The notes beneath the pieces are model-generated. The model was not told the origin of the DNA, searched no databases, and saw nothing but the letters and a program-made list of their open reading frames with translations. Shown piece after piece: positions 12,601 through 22,755 of a DNA stretch of 39,588 bases. The stretch is from positions 1-39,588 of the forward strand of contig SGPM01000259.1 of the NCBI GenBank assembly GCA_004802725.1, given 5' to 3'. This DNA is from Antrodiella citrinella (lineage: Eukaryota; Basidiomycota; Agaricomycetes; Polyporales; Steccherinaceae). The translations under genes were made by a program, and so were the position numbers. Each line of letters opens with the position of its first letter. Position 1 is the first letter of the stretch.

Positions 12601-13530
12601 GTAAGTGGCGTACACGAGCCTGACTGTAACGTCGAGTACGTGTCGCATTCGTCATATCTTTTGACTCTACCATTTATACGATTGGTTCACCAGCGGTGGA
12701 GTATGGACAGTGAGTGCATCACCCTCTGTTGACGCTATCATGGTACTCGTGGACTGACCATCCTCATCCGGCGACGCTCTTAGTACAATCAAGGTGACCA
12801 TATTCATCCTTGTCAGCGCAAGTAGTGAGATGTGCTGATATATTTCGACTACAGGACTGATGATCGGCAACTTTGGCCTGCTCTACCAAGTGACACAAGA
12901 TAGACAATGGTTTAATAAGGCGAACGATCTCATTAACGCCGTCCGCACGCACATGACTGTCGACGGGATATTGGCAGAGAACTGCGATGCCAGTGAAAAT
13001 TGCGGATCCCCGGATCAAGATGGATTCAAGGTATGCAGCTCAGATTCTCGAAATCGCTCACAATGCTGATCGCTGAACAGGGTATTTTCATGACGTGAGC
13101 GATATTCCTCGTGCATCCCCGTTCTTGAACGGCTAACTGAGATTAACTTGAAGGCAAATGGCGTACTTCTATGACGCCGTTGGGCTCGACGATGAACTGC
13201 ACGATGCCAATGGTAATTATCATACAGACTGGATGGCTCTCAACCTTCGAGGCGCATACCAGTACGCTCGCCGCGGCAGCGACGGAAGGTACGGTAACGT
13301 CTGGTATGGCTCTGGCGTTACCGAGGACTATAATGGATGGTACGTCTTCCCATATATTTAAATCGAAGTGAGCATTGTGTTAATATCGCTATTTCAAGGA
13401 CTGGTATCTCCGCAGCTGGTGCGGGCTGGTCTGCTGCCAAGGTATGCATTGATATTCGGCATTGGCATAAATCTTAGATGGTTACTCATATCGCTCTATT
13501 TAGTACGGCACATGCGACGCTGCCAGCTAA
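9665..13530 (+). CDS. Secreted bimodular GH71 alpha-1,3-glucanase / GH76 mannanase-like protein
   Basis: GH71 enzymes cut alpha-1,3-glucan, a fungal wall polymer; GH76 enzymes cut alpha-1,6-mannan backbones. I trace 24 exons that stay in one frame to TAA at 13530, giving 852 residues. Residues 1-22 are a signal peptide, then KQVFAHYMVG, the GH71 opening. The module continues with GITGFSLNIGDPSQLFVAD, a Trp-rich WYYWGEVCDCVFSWDAAWE (173-191), YVVVITWNDGPESHY and an all-beta end near residue 470. A Cys-rich linker (CQCGPSTDD, CSSCGTF) leads at residue 495 into GGWDETIWHTFVGLETGLNY, then HDDGLWGALQ (DD at 570-571, the expected GH76 catalytic pair), DGGVWTYNQGLMIGNFGLLY and GFKGIFMTQMAYFYDAVG, all typical GH76 blocks. 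No stop, ATG or second signal peptide separates the modules. Exons of 10-16 nt occur in the GH76 half. Two adjacent genes mis-joined is the alternative; the exact phase match makes it unlikely. Confidence 0.9.
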
Positions 13531-14309
13531 TTTTGGAGACTCTCGAGTCTCGGTTTGACTTTGTCGATGTGTTTATTCGCGCCTTCGTCTATCCTTGAAA
13601 TTGAACGCCATCATCTCACCTTGACATGCGAAAATACTCCTTTTCTGCTCTTTCGTGGCTACTTGTATCTCGTCTACAGCACGCCAGGTACGGGTTTCTT
13701 TTCATTGTGGCACCAAGCGCCAGCACTGCCATGATGCGTGGAAAGGTACGTGGAGGTGACTGTTCTCCAAAAGCACGACTGCAATCCAGGAGTCTGACAC
13801 AAACCCGATATCTCAGGACGCGCCAACACTGATAAAATTCAGCGGACGGCCTCACCCAAAGCAAAATGTGAACCTCATAGATAGATCTGATCTTCCAGCA
13901 CCGATACCTATTTCAACCAATACCACCGCCCTGGCATATCTGTCTCCAGCACCTTCTGTAACTTCGCTACAATCTCCTTCTCCCGCGTCTTCATGTCCTC
14001 CTGTGCCGCGTCCCTCCCACCCACATCCGTGTACATCCCGACCATGAAATCTGCATGGAGGGTCATCGGCTCCGCCATGAACAGGTCCGCGCACCGGGTC
14101 AACTCCTTCAGCAGACTGCATGTTCAGCACGCGGTCGCATAGGCCAGGGTATCCGGGGTATAGACGCGAATACTTGTATCTGTGGTGCACCTTCCTGAAC
14201 TGGGTCGGCGTGTAACAGGTCACTGTATATATGCAGGGGGTCTGCAGAGATCTGTTGATCGTGTCTCGCCGGACCTTGCAGACCTGCCATAAGGGATGCT
14301 CTAAACGCA
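13531..14309. other. Intergenic region with a possible gene relic
   Basis: Between the glycoside hydrolase and the FunK1 kinase. The only protein-like segment is on the minus strand at 13908-14110 and is listed separately. Otherwise no gene, RNA or repeat recognised. Confidence 0.4.
13908..14110 (-). pseudogene. Possible truncated C-terminal coding fragment
   Basis: This minus-strand open segment reads like a natural protein end. It begins LLKELTRCADLFMAEPMTLH, passes through VGMYTDVGG and KTREKEIVAKLQKVLETDM, and stops after GRWYWLK. Upstream on the same strand, frames carrying YKYSRLYPGYPGL and this segment are out of phase, and I find no intron that joins them. I cannot name the family. 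It may be the leftover 3' end of a decayed gene, or chance. Confidence 0.3.
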
Positions 14310-17300
14310 GTGTCTACTCTCTGCCGTCTTTCGTCGTGGTCGTCGGACGCCAGTGATGACGTGAACGTNTATGAGCACGTTGTCAATAACGCTAACACCA
14401 TTCTNGGTGCATACNAGGGAAGTAANCTTGATATTCATTNGCACTGGAAGACATTTGGACCTCGNAATAACTACTCAGGTGCGGCTTGCGTCCTCGGTAG
14501 CCTCCAGTCGCTCTTCAGGACGAGACAGCTTATCGAAGAGCTCGAAATCGTTGGACCTAAGGACGTGCATCAGCAAGACAAAGTGCGTCCTCTCGTNCAT
14601 CATTTTGAACGCTAACTCGTCAACCTATCTCCAGATCCTATTGTTGTGCCAAACAGCTTTAGATGTCGCCGCCTTGCTTTTGCCGGCACGGATCCGGAGT
14701 CCAAATGAGGTGGAGCTGTCGAGCGATATCCAAAGTCTGAAGTCCAGGATATACCTTGACTCTACAGACGCGATCACATATGTACGCCGCCACAGCACAC
14801 CTGACAAAGTGTCTAGATTTTAACAAACATCTACTTTATCTATGTAGCTCGTGCAGACCGGAGAAATCCTTGAGACATTGTTACTGGGACATAATCACTC
14901 AATACCCTCGAATGCACTGGCACCTACGTCGTTTTGGGTGTGTACCTTCATGCACTTATCTGTATCACGTTCTTATCTGATGTCGTTCACTCTAGGTCAA
15001 ACATATAAAAGTGCTAATCAGGATTCTTTGGCTACGTCGGACGTCAGAGGAAGATGATGAATCCGAGGTATGTCTCCTGCACGTGGACCGCTGTAGTACC
15101 TCGAAGCTTATGAAGCTGATCTTTCAATTTGAGGATGACATATCGTGGCTTCGAGTCAATACGCCCGCGAAACTCAGACAGAAGAATTTGTGTATTCAGT
15201 ATAACGAAGGCTCCATCGAGCTGTGCCGAAGCATGCAGAAGGTCCTTGCAGCGCAACGCGATCGGCACTTCGTCTTCGGGCTCCTCATCAGGCGGAGTGG
15301 GGTGCGTGTGTTCTATTGCGATAGATCAGGTATATTGGCGACGGAGTCTTGGATATACCTACGTGTCGTGAGTACCATATGTGTATTTCCATTGTGCTGG
15401 TACTCATACCCACTTGATAAAGCAACATGACAAGTTTATCCAAGTCGTACTGGCGCTCTCCGCTTTGCATCCACGTATTCTCGGTTGGGACCAACATATG
15501 AAGCTGTACTTGAATTCCTGTAGTGGTGTCCACGAATTCCGCTACACGACCGACCCGAAAGTCCAGCTGAAAGATCACGCTCCAAGCCCCTCCCACGCCC
15601 GATGGGCAATTTTTGTCCCTGATGATGACGCATCTACTAAGGGGACATGGTATCTCACCATACAACAGACCAATGTCCGGTGGGAGACCTCAGTGATCGG
15701 ACCAGCAAGTATGAACTGGACGGTGAGGGAGTTGAACTCGGACATGACTGACGTCACTGAGGTGCGTTATATCCTGGACTGTAATTTTATTCGTCCGTAT
15801 AACATTATCGCCAACTCAGGGTCCGCCTCTGGCTTTGAAGCTTTCATGGGTCCGACGCACGTCTCCGACCGAGCAAGAGCTCCAGGGATCCATACCCATC
15901 GACAACGTTGGCGTCATTCTGTCGTCTGTCAAATCAGGCTTCGTAGACTCCTACGGTTTTTCAGCGCATAACACTCAGCGTTTCCGTCATGGCATTCAAG
16001 TGACTAAAGTGGCTCGACATTGGTCAGAGGGGAAACCAGGGCCTGTGGAACCGCGAGTGCTGGTGAAAACACTCTTGCAAACTTCTGGATGGCCGGTAAG
16101 ATTCTTCACGGATCTCACGGAACTGGTGAGGACGATCCGAGATGCGCTTCAGGGTACGCTGCCTTCGTGTGATATTCGTCAAGTATTGACAGATCTCCAA
16201 CAGGACACCACAATCTGTACTTCAAGAACGGAGTATTACACCGAAACGTCACTCCAGACAACATTCTAATATGTCCCACTGACTTCAAATCCTCGGACCT
16301 CGACCTAGGCTTCACGACGTCAGGATGTGTCGTTGACTTGGACCATGCCAAGCAGTCATCCCAGCGTATCAAGTACGACCCCCGCGGTCTTAGTAATGTC
16401 GACGATGAAATATGGGCGCTGAACATCAAATGCAACGACTACGCCGGCTTTGGCCCGAAGCTGGACGATATCTGGCGCCGCTGTCAAGGGGTCAGAAACA
16501 ACGCATTGACCTTTGCTGATGAGTTGAAACGACTCGAGAACATAGTAGCGGAGCCAGTCCGTGATAAGGTATGTTCACAACTCCGTGATGACCGAAGCCG
16601 CATTGACAATGTTCGTACTCAAGGTCATGGATGCGTTGTGTTTCCCTTCTGAAGAGCAGTATCGACGTTGGGTTGACGAGTCGCAATCCGTTTCGCGCCC
16701 TCCGTCGTGGAAGGATGTCCTCGTCGATGGGCCGGATAGAACGGTAAGCACGTGTGCACCAACCTGTCGTTATCATCTAATCACTACAACGGCTTGACAG
16801 GGTACATTTCTATTTATGAGCTCCGAGATGATATATGGCCACTCATATTCACCGGGAAGCCTGAATGACAACTATCCTCAGCACCACAGGTCAGACATAG
16901 GCAAAATGGGCCCCATACACACTGCCATCCACGACATCGAATCCTTCTTCTGGGTGCTCGTGTACGAATGCTTTGTTCGAGACGGGCCTGGTGGCCGTCG
17001 TCGTCCTCAGGTCATGCCTGGCCGTTCTATGACGACCCATCTCAACATCCTGTTCAATAACAAGAACGCGCAGAAGAAATTTGAGCTATTCCGCAACCCA
17101 GACTTATTCGAGAAAGATGTGGTTTCGTTCTTCCACCCGTACTTCAACCGGTTGAAGCCGCTGGTGCGCGAGTGGTGGCACATACTGATTTGCACCTATC
17201 GCACTTCCGACGACGTCACGCAAGGTCTCATCCACGACAAGATCATCTGGATGTTGAATAAGCACCTGGACATCATCGTATCCGGAGAGCCGGACGAGGC

Positions 17301-17502
17301 GGAGACGAGAGAGAAAGTGATCCAGCGCGGGAAAGCGGAACTGCAGCGGCGCATGAACATGTGCAAGAAGCTCATCGTATCGACGCTATTGTACGATCAG
17401 GATGGGTCTGTGGGCGACAACGAAGATGACGAAGATGAAGACGAAGACGATGAAGATGAAGATGACGAGGATGAAGATGAAAACACCGAGGACGAGGATT
17501 GA
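14310..17502 (+). CDS. FunK1-type (fungal) protein kinase, catalytic Asp replaced by Asn
   Basis: FunK1 kinases (PF17667) are a large agaricomycete family of unknown substrates. Exons ending 14582, then 14635-14781, 14848-14937, 14996-15367, 15435-15761, 15820-16153, 16204-16568, 16624-16743 and 16801-17502 all join in phase. Family blocks seen in order: RDRHFVFGLLIRRSGVRVFY with CDRSGILATES, the kinase core KNGVLHRNVTPDNILI, CVVDLDHAK for the metal-binding DFG-like site, DRTGTFLFMSSEMI and HTAIHDIESFFWVLVYEC. The catalytic-loop triplet is HRN, not HRD, which would cripple phosphotransfer. The protein ends in about 30 mostly Asp/Glu residues (17410-17499). No in-frame ATG is found in the first exon: the frame is open from 14259 but the start exon is unresolved, and seven N bases lie at 14369-14597. 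It may be truncated at the N-terminus. Confidence 0.85.
14369..14597. other. Cluster of seven ambiguous bases
   Basis: N calls stand at 14369, 14405, 14415, 14426, 14440, 14465 and 14597 and nowhere else in the window. They fall in the first exon and first traced intron of the FunK1 gene, where the start codon is missing. They point to poor read support or to two collapsed alleles or paralogues. Confidence 0.95.
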
Positions 17503-17913
17503 AAGGCGGGGGGAGACAAGGGTGGGGTTGAAGGATACCAAGCGGCGTAAAAGTCCTGTGATGGAGCAATACTAGGATGTCGTGGTCGTACGTACGCGTC
17601 GACAGTTGAAGTGGAAGAAACGAACGATCAAATTCGTGATTGTGAGTGTTCCGAAATGATGTGCTCTGACCATGTAGAAGATGAGCGGGAGACATACGCA
17701 GTGAACTGTGTCCGTGAACCTCTTGAGCGTACTACTGTATGATAGTCTCGGATTTTGTAGTTTTAGTACGCGTACATTGTAATTTGTTGACTGCTCATGG
17801 AGTATGACCAACGATCATGACATAACCCCCGCGACGCCACTTCACACTTTTCTTTCCTGAGGTTTCCTCCATATTTCAGTAACTTGTATCGTCGCACACT
17901 ACTCGTAGTTGTC
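17503..17913. other. Intergenic region
   Basis: About 410 bp between the FunK1 stop and the next plus-strand start. It should contain the kinase 3' UTR and the next promoter; the stretch before 17914 is pyrimidine-rich. No gene or repeat recognised. Confidence 0.5.
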
Positions 17914-20266
17914 ATGTCTCAATCTACGTCGCCCAACCCCGTTCATTCTGCGCAGCTGACGATCCAGTACAAAGGCCACCGCGCTTCAACTCTCTTTGCT
18001 GCCTACCGCGATCATTTGCCACCCCACCCCCTCAACGAGGCATGTCGAGATGACCTACGCAGACTGGGGTTCTCCCCGAACCTCCTGGCTCTCATGTCAT
18101 CGCAGATGCACATGGTCATCGACCATAGGAGCACGCAGACGAAGATTAGATGGACGGGGTCTGTGCTCCAGGTGAGTGGCATGTGTTCTTTGCCGGCGAC
18201 TGCAGCTGACATTCTCCTCGGATGGGTTTAGAAATACCTTCCTCAGTTTCGCGCCGTCATCCGTAGGGCTTTGGTGAGCACCGATATGTGGGATACGTGC
18301 TTCATGTGCGTACCTCGGCATCTGCATACGTGATGTCGTTGAGATCTTTGCTTGCATGGTACAGCTCTTTGATACAGTATTCCGAAAAGTACGTGTTTGC
18401 ATATATCACCTCTTGTGAGGGTATTTGTTCTCATTGACGTCATTCAGTGACCGGAAATTTAGCATGGACGGTATTCCAAACGCTCCTGTTCCTACTTCGA
18501 CAGCTGGACTATCGAATCATCCTCACGCTAGTTCAAGTACGACCTTGCATAGCAACCGATCGTCAAGCCAACCACCGATCCTGTCTAACGTTTCGGGGTC
18601 TCCTGCGCCTGCACACGTACGTCCAAGTTCACGTAGCTGACATCTTTCCTGAGTCTCCGCTTACCCGGATTTTTGGACAGAGGCAAAGTGTACCCTTGAG
18701 TGGTAGGATTGAAACTACCCAGAGTGCTCCTCAACCGAGTACACTCACTGCTACTCGTCCTGCTCCCTCTGGTCCGGCGGCGACACACTCTCGGAACGGC
18801 CTGCATCCTCCATCTTCCTCTAACTCGGTTGCGTCTTCGTCTATGGCAAGTGTTGCAAAGGCATCTATCCCTCCCATGGCTTCCCTCAAGGTTCCGGACG
18901 CGCCGCTACCCACGCTCCCCAGTCGAGTTTCCTCTGCACAGGCTGCGACGGCGCCCGACTTTCGTCAACAACTTACTACGACGGCATCCTTGGCCGTCAC
19001 ACAGCCCCCGCCGTCTTCGTCGAGTAACGCAAAGACGCACAGTACGATACTAGCACCCTTGACTGCTGCACAACCTCCGTCGTCTTCATCTCTGGATCTT
19101 AATTTGTCGTCAACTGCCCTGTTGTCTGGGACGATTGAAGCCGTGACTCCGAAACCCCTCAACGTCCACAACACGGGTGTGCGTGTGGGTCACATTACGA
19201 CCCAGCAGGCTGCGGCGCGGATTCGTGAGCTCACGTTGATGCGTCCCGTGGCCGCTAATACGGTCACGCAGTCTACTGCCAATCCGAAACTGTCAAGTTC
19301 AGGTGCATCGTCTTCTGTTGTGCTAAGTGCCATCCCAACGGTAAGTGATATTCCCATCCCCCCTCCTCTCTCTCTCTGATTTCCGTTATTCCAGTCACGT
19401 ACACTTCATCAGGCACCTAAACTGACTCTGTTGTCTTCATTCCCCCGGAAACCTCCGCCAGTCCAGTCTACAACTCCTCTCGTACCACCAAAGTCCGCGT
19501 CCCCGGAGACAGGCTCAAACAGAACCAACCTCGTCCAGCCCAGACCGCCATCCGGGCCCTCCGCGTTGAAGAGGAAGGCGGAACTACTTGAAAGTACCTC
19601 TACAGCCAATGGATCAGGAGTGAGGCGATTATTGCCCGAGTCTGAGTCTGTAAATGAGAACGACCCGCCGGCGAGTAAGAGGGCGAAGACAGGCCTCAGT
19701 TTGCGGGACGCACAGACTGTCTCGTGTGAGTATCGTTTTTGTTTCCCTTGCACCGTTCGTTCAACACCATCGTTTCATCAATGTTCGTGTCTGTTTTGTT
19801 TTTGTTTTCAGCTCTGCGAGACCTCCTGACGGACGAGAGCGCACAACGGACACAAGCACAGACGGAAGTGGTGCGGTTACGTATTGAGCATGAGCAGCTG
19901 CTGAAGAACTTGAGGGATGAGCGGGAAGCGCGGGAGAAGGCGGATAGAAGCTTGGTACGGCTGCAGCTGGAGTATATGGCGCGCGTGGAGTCAGAACACA
20001 TTTTGGGGATCCAGTTGGCGGAAGAGCGCGAGAAGAGGGTGAGGGCTGAGGAGAGGAGTGCTCAGGTGGAGAAGGAGTTACAGGAGGTCAAGACGACGCG
20101 TGCGGAGGCTTTGGAGCGGGAAGGGCAGAGACGGACGTGCGTGGAGAGGGTGTTGGCGGACGTGAGGAGGGAGCAGGGCACAGTGTTTGTCGTTCCGGCG
20201 ATGTTGGACGCGTTCGAGAAGATTGCGTATTTCTCAGACAAGGCTATGGTCACGACACGGACATGA
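17914..20266 (+). CDS. Hypothetical Ser-rich protein with nuclear localisation signals and C-terminal coiled coil
   Basis: Not recognised as a named family. Seven exons join in frame (17914-18171, 18232-18305, 18365-18388, 18448-18616, 18681-19340, 19395-19725, 19812-20266), giving 656 residues. The first 120 residues form a compact, conserved-looking domain: LTIQYKGHRASTLFAAYRDH, then RRLGFSPNLLALMSSQMHMV and KYLPQFRAVIRRAL. The middle (about 175-500) is Ser/Pro/Thr-rich and probably disordered. Basic clusters LKRKAEL and SKRAKTG look like nuclear localisation signals. The final 150 residues are a long charged coiled coil with RLRIEHEQLLKNLRDEREAR and repeated E-R-R/E-K heptads. The layout suggests a dimeric nuclear scaffold or regulator. 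The ATG at 17914 follows a pyrimidine-rich leader. The 24-nt exon and its phases were chosen because they alone connect the two flanking frames. Confidence 0.75.
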
Positions 20267-21255
20267 ACTAGATCAACTTATTCATTATGCTACACTATCC
20301 TGAAGGAAATACAAGCTACCATACTCTGTTCTGTCCAACTGATGTCCACTGCTGTACATTTTGTGCTCCAGCCCGAGGCGTATGAGTACCTGAATGAGTG
20401 CGCATTGACCGGTGTTCATTGGGACGATGGGGACGAAGCCTTGGGCACCGTTTGCGAGACTTGAGCTTGTGGAGCTCATACGGAAACGAAGATGGAGGCC
20501 GGGAAGGGTGACTCGCGGTTTGAGTTGACCGCATAAATTTCAAGCTTGAAGTACCGTTCACGAACGAGTGGCTAGTCACTACGCTCTTGTGTCCTAGCTG
20601 TATCCTGCTAAGTCCCATCTTGAACGCAACATGAGTATAAGCAGATATCATGAGATGTAGATGGACACAAGCACCAGACTCAATCCAGGAGAAAGGAGGT
20701 GAATTTTCAAATGCTATCGTCTTGAGAGATATTGAAAAGCGGACAATGAACGACGGGATTTGTAACAATGCCGCTCTCCAAGTTGTTCCGCGACAAGTTC
20801 GGCCAGCACAGGTCTGAGGACGGTGTCGTAGAAAGATATTCGGATGGCGTATTGCGCTCAGAAAACCGAACCAGGTCGACTTGAACCATTAGCACGTCCA
20901 TGTAGTCACTGTTGGTCATGACGATCAGCGTAGTAAAAAGGCGAGGAAGAAAGCACGCACGTCCTCAACTAAAACTCAAATTCTCCATCCGCAGACCCTC
21001 TCCGCGCACAGATGACATAAGATACGAGTCCTTGGAGGTATGTTGTAAATCTCAGAGCCTCGTTGGTGGCTACGACAATGTTTGAAATATAGGTTGTGGT
21101 GGTTGCTGAGGAAGGAGCAACCTGAACGCCTCTCTCATCTTGACTTTGGTTCACTCGTTTCGAACTTGTTCGTCAGTCTTTGTGTGTTATCTGTAAGTAT
21201 TCTACCGTCTCGGCTCTTGTATAATCTGTTGATTTGACAACGCCAGCGAGTGCTC
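20267..21255. other. Intergenic region with only weak minus-strand open frames
   Basis: Apart from the low-confidence 61-codon frame listed separately, the minus strand has open frames at 20316-20768 and 20707-20919 that overlap each other in different phases. Neither has a recognisable domain or a clean splice to its neighbour. No RNA gene or repeat seen. Confidence 0.4.
20969..21154 (-). CDS. Possible small hypothetical protein
   Basis: 61-codon minus-strand frame beginning MNQSQDERGVQVAPSSATTT and ending ARRGSADGEFEF. It starts about 100 bp from the divergent F-box-like gene. The middle, YISNIVVATNEALRFTTYLQ, looks helical. I could not find a downstream exon that keeps a frame open, so it is either a very small protein, a fragment or chance. 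Confidence 0.25.
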   Translation of the reverse strand: MNQSQDERGVQVAPSSATTTTYISNIVVATNEALRFTTYLQGLVSYVICARRGSADGEFEF

Positions 21256-22755
21256 ATGGACGTCTCTCTCCCTCCTGAGCTGCGAATAGCGATAGCCACA
21301 AACATACGGGGAGACACAGCGACACTCAAGGCCCTGTCCACAGTCTCCCGCTCATGGCAAGCCCCCGCTCAGTTCGTTCTCTTTGAAACCCTCAACATCG
21401 TCGTCCGTCCCCTCGCCGACCTGCACAGCGTCGTCAGGCTGTTCCGCACTCAGTGGGCACATCTGACCGAGTACGTCCATGCCCTGGGTCTGTGCAACCC
21501 CCGCTTGTGGCATCGGTATCCTTGGGAGTCCAAGTACGCCCCGCCGAGCATGTCCGTGCTCGACGTTCTCGCCCTCGTTGCGCTCTTCCCGAATCTACGC
21601 GCGTTGGTCGTGTACAGGTGCCTTGTCGAGGATACGCCCAAGACCATCTCAGAGTCAGAGGTGTTGGCTCAGGAAGACCTCCGAGTGCCTATGTCCGTGC
21701 TGACGAGGAAGCTGTCCATCTCCGAAACACACATCAGCGCGTCTGCCCTCCACAGACTCCTGGACCATTTGTCACCCGTCGTCGAGTTCTCCGCGAGCAA
21801 AACCTTCGTCAAAGACTTCACTAGATCTCCCGCAGGTTCAGACTCGGACACGTTCTTGCCTGCAGCTCATACTGTGGAAATTGGGTCAGGTGTAGGTGTC
21901 ATCCAGTTCGAATTTGACGACAACCAGACGTTCGCGCTACCCCGCTCGCCATTGCCACTTTCTAAAGTCGATCTCCTTACTGCGTCTCAGAAGGAGGTGA
22001 TCAAGAGCCTCGGGATGACGTGTACGCTCACGGACGCGCGCGACGTGGACGCGACATGCGATTATCTGGAGGCGAAAGGACGCGGATTGGAGGCCTTGAG
22101 GATGGATTTTACGAGGACGAGGGTGGACTTTCACGCGGATGAACGATGTGCGTCTCTTCCTTTCCTCATCGTCATCGCTCTCTCACTTGGGTGCTCTTTC
22201 GTATCCTCAGCTCAGCGTTGGCGTCGAGTCCACAGCGACGGGTTCGGACGAATGCACCCCGAGTGCGCACGCACCGTCAACCTGTCCACACACTGTCCAG
22301 CATTGAAGAGCCTCACATTCGCGCTGCTCGTGACGAAAGACCACGAGCTGCCGAAGCACGCAACGCGGCCCACGAGTGACTTCTTCGTGCAGTGGCGGTA
22401 CGCCCTGCGTCTCCTGGCTTCCGCTTCTGCCCCGACGGAGGTCACACTCTGTTTGACGTTCGACTCGAGCGCGTACGCGCGGATGGACGAGTGTCAGTTC
22501 GGGATGGTCCATTGGGATCAGTGGGATGCGGTTCTGAGGGACTTGGAGGGGTTGGAGAGGGTCGTGCTTGTGAGGAGGGTGAATGATATAGGGCTTGTGC
22601 AGCTTCCTCTGGAGTTTGAGTGTCGTTCTCTGAGGTTTGACTTTTTTGAGCCGTTTGAGTCGCAGGAGCCGTTGGTACGGCCCTGGCGGGACGACGTGAA
22701 AGCGTATTTCGCGTGTGCATTGCCTTCTGTCCAAGATCGTCTTGTGTTTGTCTGA
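21256..22755 (+). CDS. F-box-like / leucine-rich repeat protein
   Basis: The N-terminus MDVSLPPELRIAIATNI, followed by GDTATLKALSTVSRSW and FVLFETLNIVV, is the degenerate F-box common in agaric genomes (LPPEL, then a basic/hydrophobic W helix). F-box proteins recruit substrates to SCF ubiquitin ligases. The rest carries LRR-like lines such as LVALFPNLRALVVYRC and CPALKSLTFALL, ending in a basic/acidic segment VLVRRV...CRSLRFDFF. A 63-nt GTGCGT...TCAG intron at 22148-22210 is likely. Because its length is a multiple of three, retention would also keep the frame. Without the intron the protein is about 478 residues. The ATG at 21256 is the first in frame. Related copies, mostly damaged, lie at 27.6, 33.7 and 35.3 kb. 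Confidence 0.8.
   Translation: MDVSLPPELRIAIATNIRGDTATLKALSTVSRSWQAPAQFVLFETLNIVVRPLADLHSVVRLFRTQWAHLTEYVHALGLCNPRLWHRYPWESKYAPPSMSVLDVLALVALFPNLRALVVYRCLVEDTPKTISESEVLAQEDLRVPMSVLTRKLSISETHISASALHRLLDHLSPVVEFSASKTFVKDFTRSPAGSDSDTFLPAAHTVEIGSGVGVIQFEFDDNQTFALPRSPLPLSKVDLLTASQKEVIKSLGMTCTLTDARDVDATCDYLEAKGRGLEALRMDFTRTRVDFHADERCASLPFLIVIALSLGCSFVSSAQRWRRVHSDGFGRMHPECARTVNLSTHCPALKSLTFALLVTKDHELPKHATRPTSDFFVQWRYALRLLASASAPTEVTLCLTFDSSAYARMDECQFGMVHWDQWDAVLRDLEGLERVVLVRRVNDIGLVQLPLEFECRSLRFDFFEPFESQEPLVRPWRDDVKAYFACALPSVQDRLVFV

Noticed and set aside
11530..13530. GH76 part as a separate gene
   Set aside because: No ATG with a signal peptide lies between the modules, and the exon ending at 11480 joins 11530 exactly in phase with an open frame on both sides.
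20707..20919. Minus-strand 70-codon frame as a gene
   Set aside because: No recognisable content, overlaps another open frame in a different phase, and I found no clean splice to the frame at 20969-21154.
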